In this document: piece by piece, positions 43,919 through 55,203 of the stretch
Position numbering within the stretch: position 1 is the stretch's first letter
Layout of the letters: every line of letters starts with the position of its first letter
Assembly: GCA_016906335.1 (NCBI GenBank)
Contig: JADEYG010000004.1
Coordinates: 285,001 to 349,000, forward strand
DNA: 64,000 nt
Direction of reading: 5' to 3'
Source: Novakomyces olei
Taxonomy: Eukaryota > Ascomycota > Novakomycetes > Novakomycetales > Novakomycetaceae
Program-made: the position numbers and the translations under genes
The notes under the pieces: generated by a model
Databases searched by the model: none
The model's input: only the letters and a program-made list of their open reading frames with translations
What the model was told of the DNA's origin: nothing

Positions 43919-45081
43919 ATGGTTTCGCCTGCAAAACCGTGGCAAACAAAACAGGCGTCTGCCTCTGGTTCAGGTAAGTCAGCAGCAGTATGAGCTTATT
44001 TGATTTTTATTATTAAGCGCAATAAACAGGCATGTCTAGTGCTCCTTCGCTACCTGCAAAGCCGGAACGGCTGAGCAGTGCAAACACGGCAGAATCACAG
44101 GCAGCGAGCAGCAGTTCAGTGGTTCCTGGAGCCGCGGGCGGTTATAGTGGGTATGGCCCTGGATACGGCAGTTACGGAGGCGCCGGTGGTGCTTATGGCG
44201 CATACTCGTCACCGTACTCCCGGTTTGGCAGTTCTCTAGGAGGATATGGCGGGCTAAGTGGCTATGGAGGATACGGTGGGGGTTATGGTGGGGGTTATGG
44301 TGGGGGCTATGGTGGGGGTTATGGTGGGGGCTATGGCGGGGGCTATGGTGGGGGTTACGGTGGGGACCCAAACGATCCTCTCAGCCTTAGTCGGCGAATG
44401 GAAAATGGCTCGGCTGCCACATTTCAAATGATCGAATCTATTGTAGGAGCATTTGGCGGGTTTGCACAAATGCTAGAGTCGACTTATATGACGACACAGT
44501 CTACATTTTTTGCAATGGTCTCTGTTGCTCAGCAGTTTGGGCATTTACGCAACTCCATCGGATCAATACTCGGTATTTTTGCCATTGTTCGGTGGATAAA
44601 AGACGCTAGAGATTTTTTAACGGGTCGGAGACGAAGCAGTGCTGATTTTTCTCCTCAGTCTTTCTCGGCTTTCCAGCAACGTGCAGGTAATCGGTACAGC
44701 AGCGCTCCATCAGCATCCAAAAAGCCATTGCTTTTTTTCCTTATTGCTATTGTCGGCCTGCCTTATCTAATGGGAAAATTGATTAAACGAATGTATGAGC
44801 GAGAGGAGGCAGAGCGCGCTCAAGCAGCAGCGAATTCGCTTGCTTTGGAGGGCAGTTCTAGCATTGATCCAAGCTCGCTGGAGTTTGTTCGTGCTCTCTA
44901 TGATTTTTCTGCCTCTGATCCTACTGTTGAACTAGCTCTCAAGCAAGGCGATCTCGTGGCAATCCTCAGCAAAACAGACCCACTTGGTAATGACAGCGAA
45001 TGGTGGCGTGGACGCGCACGCGACGGCCGCACTGGATGGTTTCCCTCTAATTATTGGTATGTTGTGTCTGTCACTGTATGA
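43919..45081 (+). CDS. pex13: Peroxin Pex13, docking complex SH3 protein
   Basis: Two exons, 43919-43973 and 44030-45081, give about 368 aa. The start MVSPAKPWQT continues into a Gly/Tyr-rich segment, including seven GGGY repeats from about nt 44270 to 44365. Then comes the Pex13 core with MIESIVGAFGGFAQMLEST, a hydrophobic helix near FFLIAIVGLPYLMGKLI, and a C-terminal SH3 domain (ALYDFSASDP, EWWRGRARDGRTGWFPSNY). Pex13 sits in the peroxisomal membrane and docks the import receptors Pex5 and Pex7 with Pex14. The first ATG at 43919 is used because the short exon 1 encodes the usual KPW motif; the next ATG lies at the start of exon 2. Confidence 0.95.
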
Positions 45082-45488
45082 CAATAAAGCTTGTTTGGAT
45101 TTGTTCTTTGCCCTGTTCTTTCAAGTATCATATTTTTTTTCTCAAACATCATACTTTTTTCTTATACGTATTTTGCTTTCAATTTATTTAAATTTTTTTT
45201 CTCTTTACTATTGTTGCTACAGCAATCATTGCATCGGTTTACTTAATCCTACATTGTCTGGAGTTTACGTTTTATAATTATTTTATCTGCATTTCGAGCG
45301 CGTACGTTTTCTTTTCTTTCAATCTAACGTTTCTAGTGAAGTTGTTCAGCCCAAGACTATATCGACTGCTCCCAAAATAAGTGTCGACGATTTTCAACGG
45401 GGCATTTCTACTCTTTGATCTTTGAAAGAGGGATTTAAGCCAACTTTTAAAGCGAAGCTTGTAAATTTGGAGCCTTAGAGCCAGGGTT
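45082..45488. other. Convergent spacer
   Basis: About 400 bp downstream of pex13, T-rich at 45120-45210. Another minus-strand open frame of 98 codons (45278-45574) overlaps the hypothetical protein at 45489-45905 in a different frame; it could hold a further exon of that gene, which I could not settle. Confidence 0.4.
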
Positions 45489-45905
45489 TCAGCGCGACAG
45501 TTTGTGAATCCACGCAGAAATACCTCTGATCGCTGATCGCAACGGCTTTTTACGCGTCTTTTCCGTTGATACACAATGAGAAGCCGATGATAATGGAAGC
45601 CGGGTTACTTGTGGCCGATAAACAGAGTGGTCTCCTTGCCTTGTAATCGGCCCGGCACACGCCGTTGCTTTCCTTCGGCTGGACCTCGAATCTTTTGTCC
45701 GCCAGGGTGCGTTTCCGTAAACTCGAATAATTGGCTGAATACTGCCTGTTGGTATAGAAAGGGCATCGCTCAAGTGTCTTTCGCTGTGCTCTGATCGTCT
45801 TACATCGGCTGGGTCAACTAGTCTTATGTCGGGCACCGGACTGAAGAGAGAGCCGTCGCTTTCTTTGCGTAGTATCGTCCTCGAAAACGCTTCAGACCCG
45901 ACCAT
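45489..45905 (-). CDS. Hypothetical basic protein, 138 aa
   Basis: An open frame with a true ATG at 45905-45903 runs to a stop at 45489. It has normal amino-acid composition, rich in Arg and Ser, with a segment PVPDIRLVDPADVRRSEH and a basic C-terminus. It has GC content similar to coding regions and unlike the AT-rich spacers around it. A possible donor (GAG|GTATTT near 45525) would change the C-terminal residues. I do not recognise a family, and no transcription signal proves it. It could be a lineage-specific gene or a decayed one. Confidence 0.45.
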   Translation of the reverse strand: MVGSEAFSRTILRKESDGSLFSPVPDIRLVDPADVRRSEHSERHLSDALSIPTGSIQPIIRVYGNAPWRTKDSRSSRRKATACAGPITRQGDHSVYRPQVTRLPLSSASHCVSTEKTRKKPLRSAIRGISAWIHKLSR

Positions 45906-47128
45906 AATACATGCTTTCAGCGCGTACTTTATTCGTGTCCCGTATCTATATCAGTTCATTTGCTTATACTCTTTTTCTGTTGTATTTGATCCTTTGTGTT
46001 GGCTTTTGACCTTTCTCCGGTTTAGCGAAAATCATTAAAAGGGCAGAAAATCGGCAAATATAATCTAGCTCTACCCCTTTTCTGCTCCTGCTTTCTCCTC
46101 TGTGTATATAATTCTCTCATCATCACTCTTACTGCATTAACACCAACCATGTCTTGTTCTCATCGTTTTTAAAACTGCCGAATTTGCATTCATTACACTC
46201 TCTGCCTCTCTTTATCCCCAAAGGTCCAAAGGTCATCGTCAGTTATGCTTGTACCTTTTTCTGTTCCTTTATATATTTATGCATTTCTTATTTTAAATTT
46301 ACACAGCCGCCGCTAATTTTGCGGGCAAAGTCACACTGCCCGTTGCGCAGTGCAATGCACATGGAAGCGAAAATAATAAAAAGCATTTGATTTTTTTAAT
46401 TCAAGCGAGTCCGCCAATAGCTTTGTAGAACCGTCTTGAGCCATGGGAAATATTAGTTTTGTTCCATTTTGGGTATCGCAAATCAGAGATTAAACTGAAG
46501 CTTTTACCCTAAAATCATATAACTTCTAACATGACTAGCGCGTTGTTATGCGCGGTGATGACTACGCCCTTTTGTGAACAGATTTGTAATGGAGTTATGG
46601 CGATCCGGTGATTTTCCTTTGTACATGATCGTCAAGCCAATTAATTGATGTGCATTAGAACTTGTACTAGCGCGTATATGGCTTTAACTAAGAGTTATCG
46701 CACTGGACTTGTATGATTTGCGAGGAATTCTTTTTTTAACGACAATCGAGCAATTGTAAAAACTGGAATAGCTTGATTATAATAAAAGATGCACTAAACT
46801 TGTTTGTCGTCTCTCGCCTTTGACCGCTTAAATGCCCGAAATCGAGCTCGACTCTAGCGTAGCTTTTATCAACTAATTAATTAGTATTAATAAATATATA
46901 TATGTGTGGAAGTATATATCTGTATTATTTTTTTTTTCTAGATAAAATTCTCGTCTCATTGCCTCTGCATCCCGCCTACTTGGTTTATTGATCTTTGAAA
47001 CCCGTATTATTATGTCATAAGTAACATTTTCTACATATCGATTATGTCATAAAGTGACACTAGTACATGTCGCCCGGGCGAGAAAAGCAGAGCAAAAGAC
47101 AATTGACTTGTAATCTTTGAGACTAATC
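45906..47128. other. Long AT-rich intergenic region
   Basis: About 1.2 kb. It contains short open frames without features, a pyrimidine-rich stretch at 46070-46130 and tatatatatg near 46893. It presumably includes promoters for the hypothetical protein (minus) and the epimerase (plus). I see no RNA gene. Confidence 0.45.
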
Positions 47129-48168
47129 ATGGGAATCTTGGATACGCCAACAGCCGAGGCTCTTAATACCGCCCACCCAATCAAGGACATTGCCCTTGCA
47201 AAAGATGGCAGTGAGGTTGTTGTCAGCACGTTTGGTGCCCATATATTATCATGGAAAGCATCCGGAGCTGAGCGATTTTGGTTGAGCGAGTACGCTTTTG
47301 CATTAATTTCATTATGTTTATTTTTTTTATTTATTTATTGATTAATTAATTAATTAATTCTTTATTTGTATATTCCTCGTTCGCTTGCTCTTGACTAACG
47401 TTAGAGCGGCTGTTTTTGATGGTTCCAAGGCAATTCGTGGCGGTGTGCCAATTGCCTTTCCTATCTTTGGGTCGGATCCGAGTGTAGCGCTGCCGTCACA
47501 TGGGTTTGCCCGTGTGTCAACTTGGGCAGTAGCAGAGCAGTCTGAATCTGAAGCTAGATTGACCTTGAAAGACACTGACTTGACCCCTGACTATGCGGAT
47601 CTTTGGCCGCACAAGTTTGAGCTTGAACTATCGGTCAAATTGCCCGAGGCTGACCGGCTTGAATTGCAATTGATTATCCGGAATACGGGGGATAGTGTGT
47701 TTGATTACAATGTCCTATTTCACCCTTATTGGCGCGTCAACGTATGAAATTTTATTTTTATTTTTATTTTATTTTTAATCTTTATTCTAATCTCAGGACA
47801 TTTCCAACGTTCAAGTCAGCGGCTTTGCTGCCCCTAATGCATACGATAAAGTTGCTAAGCGCAATATTGAAGCAAGTGACACTGTTACACTAAACGGTGA
47901 GACCGATCGCGTATACGAGCGCGTGGAGCATCGCAGTGCTGTTATAAGCGAGTCAGGAAAAGCATTAATTCGAATTGATCATCCCACAATGCACGATCGA
48001 GTTCTTTGGAACCCTTGGCACGCGGCCGAAGGCATTTCTGACTTTAGCCCAAAGTCAGATTATCATCATATGGTTTGCGTGGAGCCTGGTAACGTGGCGG
48101 GAGGTAAGGAGAAGCTTGCCTCTGGTAAAAGCGTGGCTGTTGGATTCTCTGCACAGGCTCTGTCATAG
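47129..48168 (+). CDS. Glucose-6-phosphate 1-epimerase (aldose epimerase-like)
   Basis: Three exons, 47129-47289, 47405-47741 and 47797-48168, give about 289 aa. The joins restore FWLSE|AAVFDGSKAIRGGVPI and WRVN|DISNVQV. Blocks GGVPIAFPIFG, LPSHGFAR, LIIRNTGDSVFDYNVLFHPYW, and the C-terminal VLWNPW and DYHHMVCVEPG are those of the yeast Ymr099c type D-hexose-6-phosphate epimerase, a beta-sandwich mutarotase homologue acting on alpha/beta glucose-6-phosphate. The active-site His, in LFHPY, and the late Glu, in VEPG, are present. Both introns have CTAAC/CTAAT branch motifs close to the acceptor. Confidence 0.93.
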
Positions 48169-48414
48169 TAAATATATGTAGATTTAAATCAACGTACTCG
48201 ACAAGTGCTAAAGACCAGTAGATATAATTTCGAGCTTTATTACTCGAGCTTATTTCAATATTCAACTCTATTTTGAGTTTATTGAATAGGCTGTGTTCTA
48301 CAAAGCGCTCTCGACTTGATTTTAAGCAGTTGATTTATGTTTTTATTTATTAGACAATTCTCGTCATTAAAATATTCAATTTATACATTTCATTTCAGTT
48401 TTCCTCACTCACAT

Positions 48415-50842
48415 TCACGAGTGTGTTGGCATTTCTACAGAAGCACGAGCCCCTACAGCATCCGATTGCTTCCATAGCTGTGTAACCGTTTTGAGCTGTG
48501 TGTAAAACTGCAGCCCAGATTTTCCGTAAAAATTGAGGTCGCCGAGAATACTCTTTTTATTGCCAGTAAAAGAAAACATGGGAAGAGGCACAGGGATAGG
48601 GACATTTACGCCCACTTGTCCGGCCTGACTTTTAGTAAAAAAGAAACGTCTAAGTGATTCGTACCTCGATAGATTTGACAAAGCGCCTGGCTGTCGCGCC
48701 AGAATTTGTGAAAATAGACGCTCCATTTCCGTCTATTGTTAAAAAAGGATTCCACAAAAAATAATTCATTAATGAAACAAATAAAGAAATAATTCAAAGC
48801 TTACAAGGGTTTGCATTCACAATATCAATAGCGTCTTCCAATGCTTCTGCCTCGAGACATACGAGGACTGGTCCAAATATTTCCTCTTTGTAGCATTTCA
48901 TGTGCGGCTTAACTCCAGTGATTACCTGAAATTAGTAAATGAGATGAAACAGATAAAAAATTAAATCAAATTTTAAATTAAATTTAAAATCAAATTTATT
49001 GAAATAAAATATAAATTATCCAGATTTTGAATAAAAGGTAACAAAAAATATTTTGCTTACAGTAGGCCCGACCCAATAGCCCTGGGGAAACTTCTCCGGC
49101 TTGTACCCACGGCCATCGAGGGCTAAAGTTGCTCCTTCATCAACGGCACTTTGGATAAGAGCTTCAATACGTGCTTTGGACTGTTTACTGATTACAGGAC
49201 CCAAATCAGCTCCCTTTTCGAATCCTCCAGTGCAATTAAGCTTCTTTGCACACTCAACAACGTCTCCAATCCATTCGCGGGTATTACCTACAGAAACAAC
49301 AGTAGAAAGAGCCATACAACGCTGTCCAGCTGCTCCAAAGGCCGCACCGACAATAGAATTAATAGCATGGTTTTTATTTGCATCAGGGACAACTATGGCG
49401 TGATTCTTTGCACCTAGATTGGCCTGTACTCGTTTCCCGTTGGCAGTGCCCCTACGATAAATGTACTCGCCCGCTTTGTCACTGCCAACAAAGCTAATGG
49501 CTTTAATTGCAGGCTCATCGAGTATGAAATCGACCGTTGCTGCCTGTCCGTGAACGATGTTGAATACACCTGATATTAAGCAAAAGAGGGAGATTTTCAT
49601 GTGAAGAAACTTGGCTCAATATCCTTATTTAATGGCATAGATACGAAATGCCTTAAGAATAGCAAATACTTTTGACAACATGAAACTTGATAAAAATAAA
49701 AGGAGACAAACATACCATCGGGCAATCCGGCTTCCTTGGCAAGCTCGGCGATAATCATGGCCGCACCAGGATCGCGCTCTGAGGGTTTCATAATCATAGT
49801 GTTGCCGGTTATAATTGCCACTGGCAAGCACCAAAGTGGGATCATTGCCGGAACTTTTATTAGTAGGCTTCAGCTTTGCTTGTTTTCTTTGATTCTTACA
49901 ATTAAACGGACAAATTGCCGCTACAACACCGAGCGGTTCGCGTATAGTAAAAGTGTCCATGTCCTGAATTTAGAAAAGACTCTTACAAGACAGGCGCAGC
50001 TAAAGAATAAAACTATCAAAGAGGGTGTATAATAGTGGGATACAAAACAGGAAGCAGGGACAGAAAGCAAAGCTAATAGGCATTGTATTAAACACCGTAA
50101 GCCTATAGTTGTTGAAGACGCTGGACAAATATTGAAAAATGAATACACGAGCTTGAAAAATAAAAATTAAACCAACACGATTAAACCGAAATATCAGCGC
50201 TTGATTGAGCCCACCTTTGAGACTTCCAGCATCTCTCCCATTTGAGTTTGCGAGATTGCACAAGCAGCCTCTGCCACTTGAAGTCCACGCAGCACATCAC
50301 CACGGGCGTCCGCAAAAGTCTTGCCCTGTTCCAATACAATTGATGCGGCTAAACGGTCCCAATGCTCACGAACAAGTGCGACTAAACGGAACATTATCTG
50401 CTGCCGCGCCAGAATTGAAGTATTTCTCCACTCGGAAAATGCCAAAGTAGCCTGTATATCGCGTAAGATCAAGTGCTAGCCAGACAATAATATATCAATA
50501 GTAAAAAATGTTGAATGGCTTTATCATACCCTTTCAGCCGCCTCCTCTAGTTCTTGCCGAGTGCTCTGGGGTACTCTTGCCACGACTTGATCCGTTGCCT
50601 ATCATTAGAATTCGTATGGCCTTTGCCTGACTTACCGGGTCATGCACATCAATCCACTGTGTGCTGCTAGACTGTACAAAAGAACCACCCAGGAAATTGG
50701 GAGTTGGCACGGGCTCTTTTACTCCATAATGGCTCGTAACATGTGGTGGGACCGCGTATCCACGAGCTTGAAACTGCCGGAAAACAGGTATAAATCTGCG
50801 GCGAAAACCCTGTCCCGTAGAGGCCTGCAGTCGCGATAACAT
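48415..50842 (-). CDS. Methylmalonate-semialdehyde dehydrogenase (CoA-acylating), mitochondrial
   Basis: Nine exons on the minus strand: 50842-50636, 50598-50530, 50451-50215, 49963-49900, 49853-49716, 49569-49061, 48925-48805, 48732-48665 and 48624-48415. They give about 540 aa, near the ALDH6 length. The N-terminus is basic and hydroxylated (mitochondrial presequence). Blocks: [88 protein letters not shown] and the catalytic Cys in [11 protein letters not shown]. The end has EEIFGPVL and [18 protein letters not shown]. The enzyme converts methylmalonate or malonate semialdehyde to propionyl- or acetyl-CoA in valine and uracil/beta-alanine breakdown. This is the most intron-rich gene in the window. 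Confidence 0.95.
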
Positions 50843-51338
50843 AGCGGCAATAAAAGCCTTTTATTCAATTCCTTTCAAAAACGAATCCTTTCACTAACGC
50901 TCGGCTCTAATTTGCCCAGATTGATCTTATCGAGCGAGGATGCTTACCGTTGCTTATCTGATAGATGGGATGTAACGAGATACAAGCAAGTATCGTATTC
51001 CTTATAAGAAAAGTAAAACCCTATTACCGCCAACTAAACCCTATTTTATAGTCTTTTATATTAGAACCTCCCACCTAAAATTGGCCCCCCAAGTTTACCG
51101 GGATATGGTATTAACATGGAATCAATAGCTTTTAAACAACATGTAGCAAAGAACGTATATAAAGCATGCAAACAATCGTTGATAATTGCTGATAAATAAA
51201 ACGCCTAGTACATTGGACTACAATATATACATACTAAACCTGCGTCATGTATAAAACACCGGCCTGAACCTGTATTTACTGCGAAAAAGCTGAATTTGTT
51301 TTTAAATTACATCTCTGACCAATGCCTCCCTTTTTGAC
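50843..51338. other. Spacer upstream of the dehydrogenase gene
   Basis: About 496 bp between the dehydrogenase start (minus) and the Pob3 stop (minus). It is AT-rich, with tctataaaat-type stretches and no repeats of note. It holds the dehydrogenase promoter and the pob3 terminator. No gene was seen. Confidence 0.45.
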
Positions 51339-53517
51339 TCAAGCTTTGCTCTTCTTTGCCGGCCGCTCATCCGCCGACTCTTCGTCTTCTTCTCCTGAAT
51401 CGCTTCCTGAAGCATTCTCATCATACTCTTCAGCCACATCTGAATCGCTATCGTCGCCATGGAAATCTTCGTCCGCTAAATGGAGTCAGCAATATGTACA
51501 CAGTGAAAATGTATATGTGTATTATCCCTTTTTCCTTCGCTTCTTTTCAATCTTGGTTTCGTCCGGTTCCCTTCTTTTTCTCTTATTCTAAACTTACGCG
51601 TCTCTGAGTCTTCAGCAGCCGACCCACGGTCCAGATCGACATCTGAATCGTCGCCAGAACTTGCATCATTCAATGCAGCCTGGATCATAGCAGAGCTAGC
51701 ATTTTCATTCGTTTCATCACGAACTTTGATCCCCTTTGATTTAAAAAAGCCTTCAAGCGGTGGTTGTTCTTCCCTGTTAAAATTCGAGAACTGATATTCC
51801 AGGCCGCCTTTAAGCTGAAATAAGATATCAAAAGTACGACTGGCCGTTACACTAGCACCCACACGGCTCAGCGTGACTGACAGTACGTCTGAAAGAGACA
51901 TGAAAATAGGCGGTTTTGGAATAAAGAGTAACCCGCGCTCCAGCACGTACATCTGCCCCTCGTTTGCCTTGTAAGAGCATTTAACACAAGACTGATTTCC
52001 ATGCGAGGCAAATGTGCCTGGAGTCGTGACTTTACATCCAGTGAGGCCTTTAAATACTTGAGATACAACTTTGTATGCTGGAGCATCGTACTCGCGCTCC
52101 AGTTGTTGTGCGTATTTTTCTTTAAATTCTTGCCTATTGTGACTTGTTAGCAATTTCTCAAAAGTATAGAGATTAAACAAAATATAATAAGCAATCAAAT
52201 TGCCGTGAAAACAAGTAAGTAGCACATATATTCAACGCACAAATTGATGAGTTAAAGATGAAGAATGCAATTTCTAGTCTGATAATGCCAACCGTTTAAT
52301 GAAATAAAAAAGAAGATGCAAAAAAGAGATCAAAATGACTTACTCGCTCAAATTCAGTTCAACCTCCATCTCCTCTTCTAGCGGAAATTGGGCTACAAGG
52401 AACGGGTACCGTGTCTGTCCCTGACGCAAAGGCGGGTCTAGTCCTATAACAAAGCTTATGTGCACATCGTCGGGCCGGGGTAGTAAGAAAAGCCTGACTA
52501 TCGACGAATACTGCACCTTGTAATCATATGTTTTCCCGCGTAACCGCATAAAGCTGGAAAACATCTCGATATCGTAGCGACCACGCGGCGTAATGAAAAA
52601 TGTATCGACAAACGCCACAATAGAGTCGCCTGCAACTTCGCCAATGTCCGCTTTTTCCCGGATAGTATCGTATAGTTGCTGAAAGATTAGTTTAAAGTAA
52701 AGTTGAATAAAGAAGGAAAAGAATCAGTCGGTTCATTAAATAAAAATATAAGGGGATAGATCAACTTTTGAAAAGAAAATAATTTCATGTTTCTAAACAA
52801 ATTACGAACGAATCTCATTTATGTCTAAAATATTTGAAAAAAAAATCATCAAAGAAATAGAAAAATAAAGGCAACCCCATTTTTAGTTTCAAAGCATGTT
52901 TGTATTTGCAACATTAGAAACCAGCATACCTGAGCCATAAGAGTCTCGTCATCACCTTCTTCGTCGTCTTCACGTTCTGCTGTTCCGGGAACGTAAACTC
53001 GCATTTCCGATAGCTCATCGACCTGTGCTGTGCTCGGAGTGTCGGCTTTACTGAGCTGAAATTCGAGACTTACTTCGTTTTTTCCAGTTAAATTTGAGTT
53101 GACGATATGTTTGACTGGGATTTCAAAGCTGGGCCGGCCAGCGACATTGAAAACGAAATCATTTCCGTGAAAGGCGGTCTTTCCCCAATTCCAACCGCGT
53201 AAAGAGTGTTCCACATTATCTAGAGAAATATCGAAATTGCGCCTGATTGCCTCTTCAACAGCGCGATGGTCTTCATCCTCAAATCCATCGAAAAACACAG
53301 AGTTACCGTTGCGCAGACCCAAGCGCAGTTCATAGCCCCGACCTGTTCTGGACCAGGAAGCACTACGAACATCACTGCCGGGGAAAGTTACCGGCTGCTC
53401 GTCTTTATCGCCACCACTGCTTTTCCAGCCTAATCCAGAGGCCGCTAGTCGCAAACGGCCTGATGCGGCTGACAGTTCGTGGTAAATATTATCAAACTGG
53501 GTAATGTCTTTAGACAT
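51339..53517 (-). CDS. pob3: FACT complex subunit Pob3 (SSRP1 homologue)
   Basis: Four exons on the minus strand (53517-52930, 52678-52344, 52133-51598 and 51475-51339) give about 531 aa. The N-terminal domain has LRLAASGLGWKS, SWSRTGRGYELRL and NFDISLDNVEHSLRGWNWGK. The middle double-PH region has MAQ|QLYDTIREKADIGEV, FFITPRGRYDIEMF, DYKVQYSSIVRLFLLPRPDD, LKGLTG-like VFKGLTGCKVTTPG, and LLFIPKPPIFMSLSDV. The tail is acidic (DEDFHGDDSDSDVAEEYDEN) and ends with basic KKSKA. There is no HMG box, as expected for fungi, where Nhp6 supplies it. With Spt16 it reorganises nucleosomes in transcription and replication. Confidence 0.96.
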
Positions 53518-53921
53518 TACAGCTCAGTTTCTGACTTGACTTTTAGACTTTACTATTTTTGTTTTAATGTTTTTGTGCCCAATTCTTTGACGGCTTTGAG
53601 AGCAGTCTGATCTGTTTTGTTTCGTGCCTTCACGAGCAGAGTCAAAAAGATAAAGCATACTATATTACTTGAGTGCCTTGTAGTTAATACGACGCGTGCG
53701 CCTAATTATAATTCAGTGGTAAAACGCGTTAACCCTAAGTTTAATGATGAAAGCGCGTTAACATTGGATAATCAGGTTTATCAACGATTTCAAAGTAACT
53801 TTACGGTAATAGACCGATTTACTATGGGACTGATGATCTATGTCGCAAAGAATAATATTTATTTAATGCAAATTATTGAGTGAGACTCGGAAAGGTCAAC
53901 TATCAATCTTTAAAGCTTTTG
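53518..53921. promoter_or_regulatory. Divergent promoter of pob3 and the slx9-like gene
   Basis: About 400 bp between divergent starts at 53517 and 53922. A short run of aaacgcgttaac/gcgcgttaac motifs at about 53720-53765 (two copies of GCGTTAAC-like sequence) is the only notable feature. An in-frame extension of the slx9-like frame back to 53880 lacks an ATG. Confidence 0.5.
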
Positions 53922-54655
53922 ATGGCAGCAAAACAAAAGGCCAAAAAACGGCCGGCTCTCGCTCGGCAGGCGCGTGCACGAGCGGCCGCTGCTGCTAGCT
54001 CTACTACAAGCGGCACTGATCAACCTAAACCATCTTTGAAGGATCATAGTGTGTTTGGTATCCGTGGAAGCGGTGGTATCTCTAAACGAGATAAACGCGA
54101 GGCCAAGCGCGATGCTTGGACAGAAAGTACGTGGTTTTAGTAATAAATTTTAATTCATTTCTTCATTTATTATTTTGATCGTTTTAAGACTTTCTTTGGT
54201 CGTTTGCCGAGTCCAACAAAATTGTCAAATTTTATTTGAAATGTTTGATTAGTTATCATTTGATATTGTCCGTGGTGTATGAGGCCTGGCCTTTTGCTAA
54301 TAAAATTTTAAATCATTATGAAATTAGTGCCTTGCAATTCTGACCCTTAGAATGTGCTCCACAGACGCATGCTCTTTCGGCAAGCGCAAGGAAACGGCTC
54401 AAGAAGAAACAGAAGCAATCGTTACAGACAGGCATGCAGGATTTACTGCAGACTTTACCGGATTCTACAACGGAAGAAGTCAACCCGCTGCATCAAAAAG
54501 GTAATAAGCAGCCAGCGACAGCGAAACAGCGGAAGCGCGATATTCAGCATGAGCAACTGCGTTTCCAAGCAGTAATGCATAATCCAGAGTTTCGCGCAAA
54601 CGGTCTGGCAGCCATTCGTGAGCATTTAAAGAACAAATTGGCTTCCACTGCATGA
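53922..54655 (+). CDS. slx9: Slx9-like ribosome biogenesis protein
   Basis: Two exons, 53922-54126 and 54351-54655, give about 169 aa. It is very basic and Ala-rich at the start (KKRPALARQARARAAAAA), then HSVFGIRGSGGISKRDKREA. After the intron come HALSASARKRLKKKQKQSL and the C-terminal block RFQAVMHNPEFRANGLAAIREHLKN. This end block and the Ser-Lys-rich basic helix are typical of Slx9, which helps pre-40S rRNA processing and export in the nucleolus. The acceptor TCTGACCCTTAG (ending 54350) is chosen because it keeps this frame; a later CAG would give another frame that ends early. The family call is moderate because the protein is short and poorly conserved. Confidence 0.75.
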
Positions 54656-55203
54656 GTTCAAAGTCGTTTTGAATAAGGCCCATGTTCATTGTGAAGCACT
54701 CTACTTGTCTCAGCTTATTGCGCCTTATGCTCTGATACCCAAAACTGGTTGATTATATTTTCGTTTTTAATAAATCGATATCGTGCCAAATAAATCCAGC
54801 AATCATATAGAAGCCACCCGGTAAGCTTTACATTTGCAGTAAACTGCTCTATCCAACCATTTTCTGCAGTGACCTTGTCTAGTTTCAAGTGCCAAATTAT
54901 GCCTACTCATTCTCTGATTCGAAAAGTGAATACATTTTTAATTTTTTAATTATTTAGTTAAAAGGCTTTAATCATATAATAAGCTGTCCGAGCAGAATTA
55001 AATTATTCAAGTAATATTACAGTAGTCATATATTGGTAGACTTCAGATTATATAATCAATTCTGCATATAGCCAATCCTCTTGTTTACTATTCTCATTGC
55101 ATTTATACGCTCGCATATATCCAAATTGATTCACACAGTATGCGAGCGCACTTTGCCGGCCGATACTTTTAATCTACATGTGCAGTTAATCAATTCGTGC
55201 TAA
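54656..55203. other. Spacer
   Basis: About 550 bp between two plus-strand genes, AT-rich and without open frames or repeats of note. It should hold the promoter of the Net1-like gene. Confidence 0.45.
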
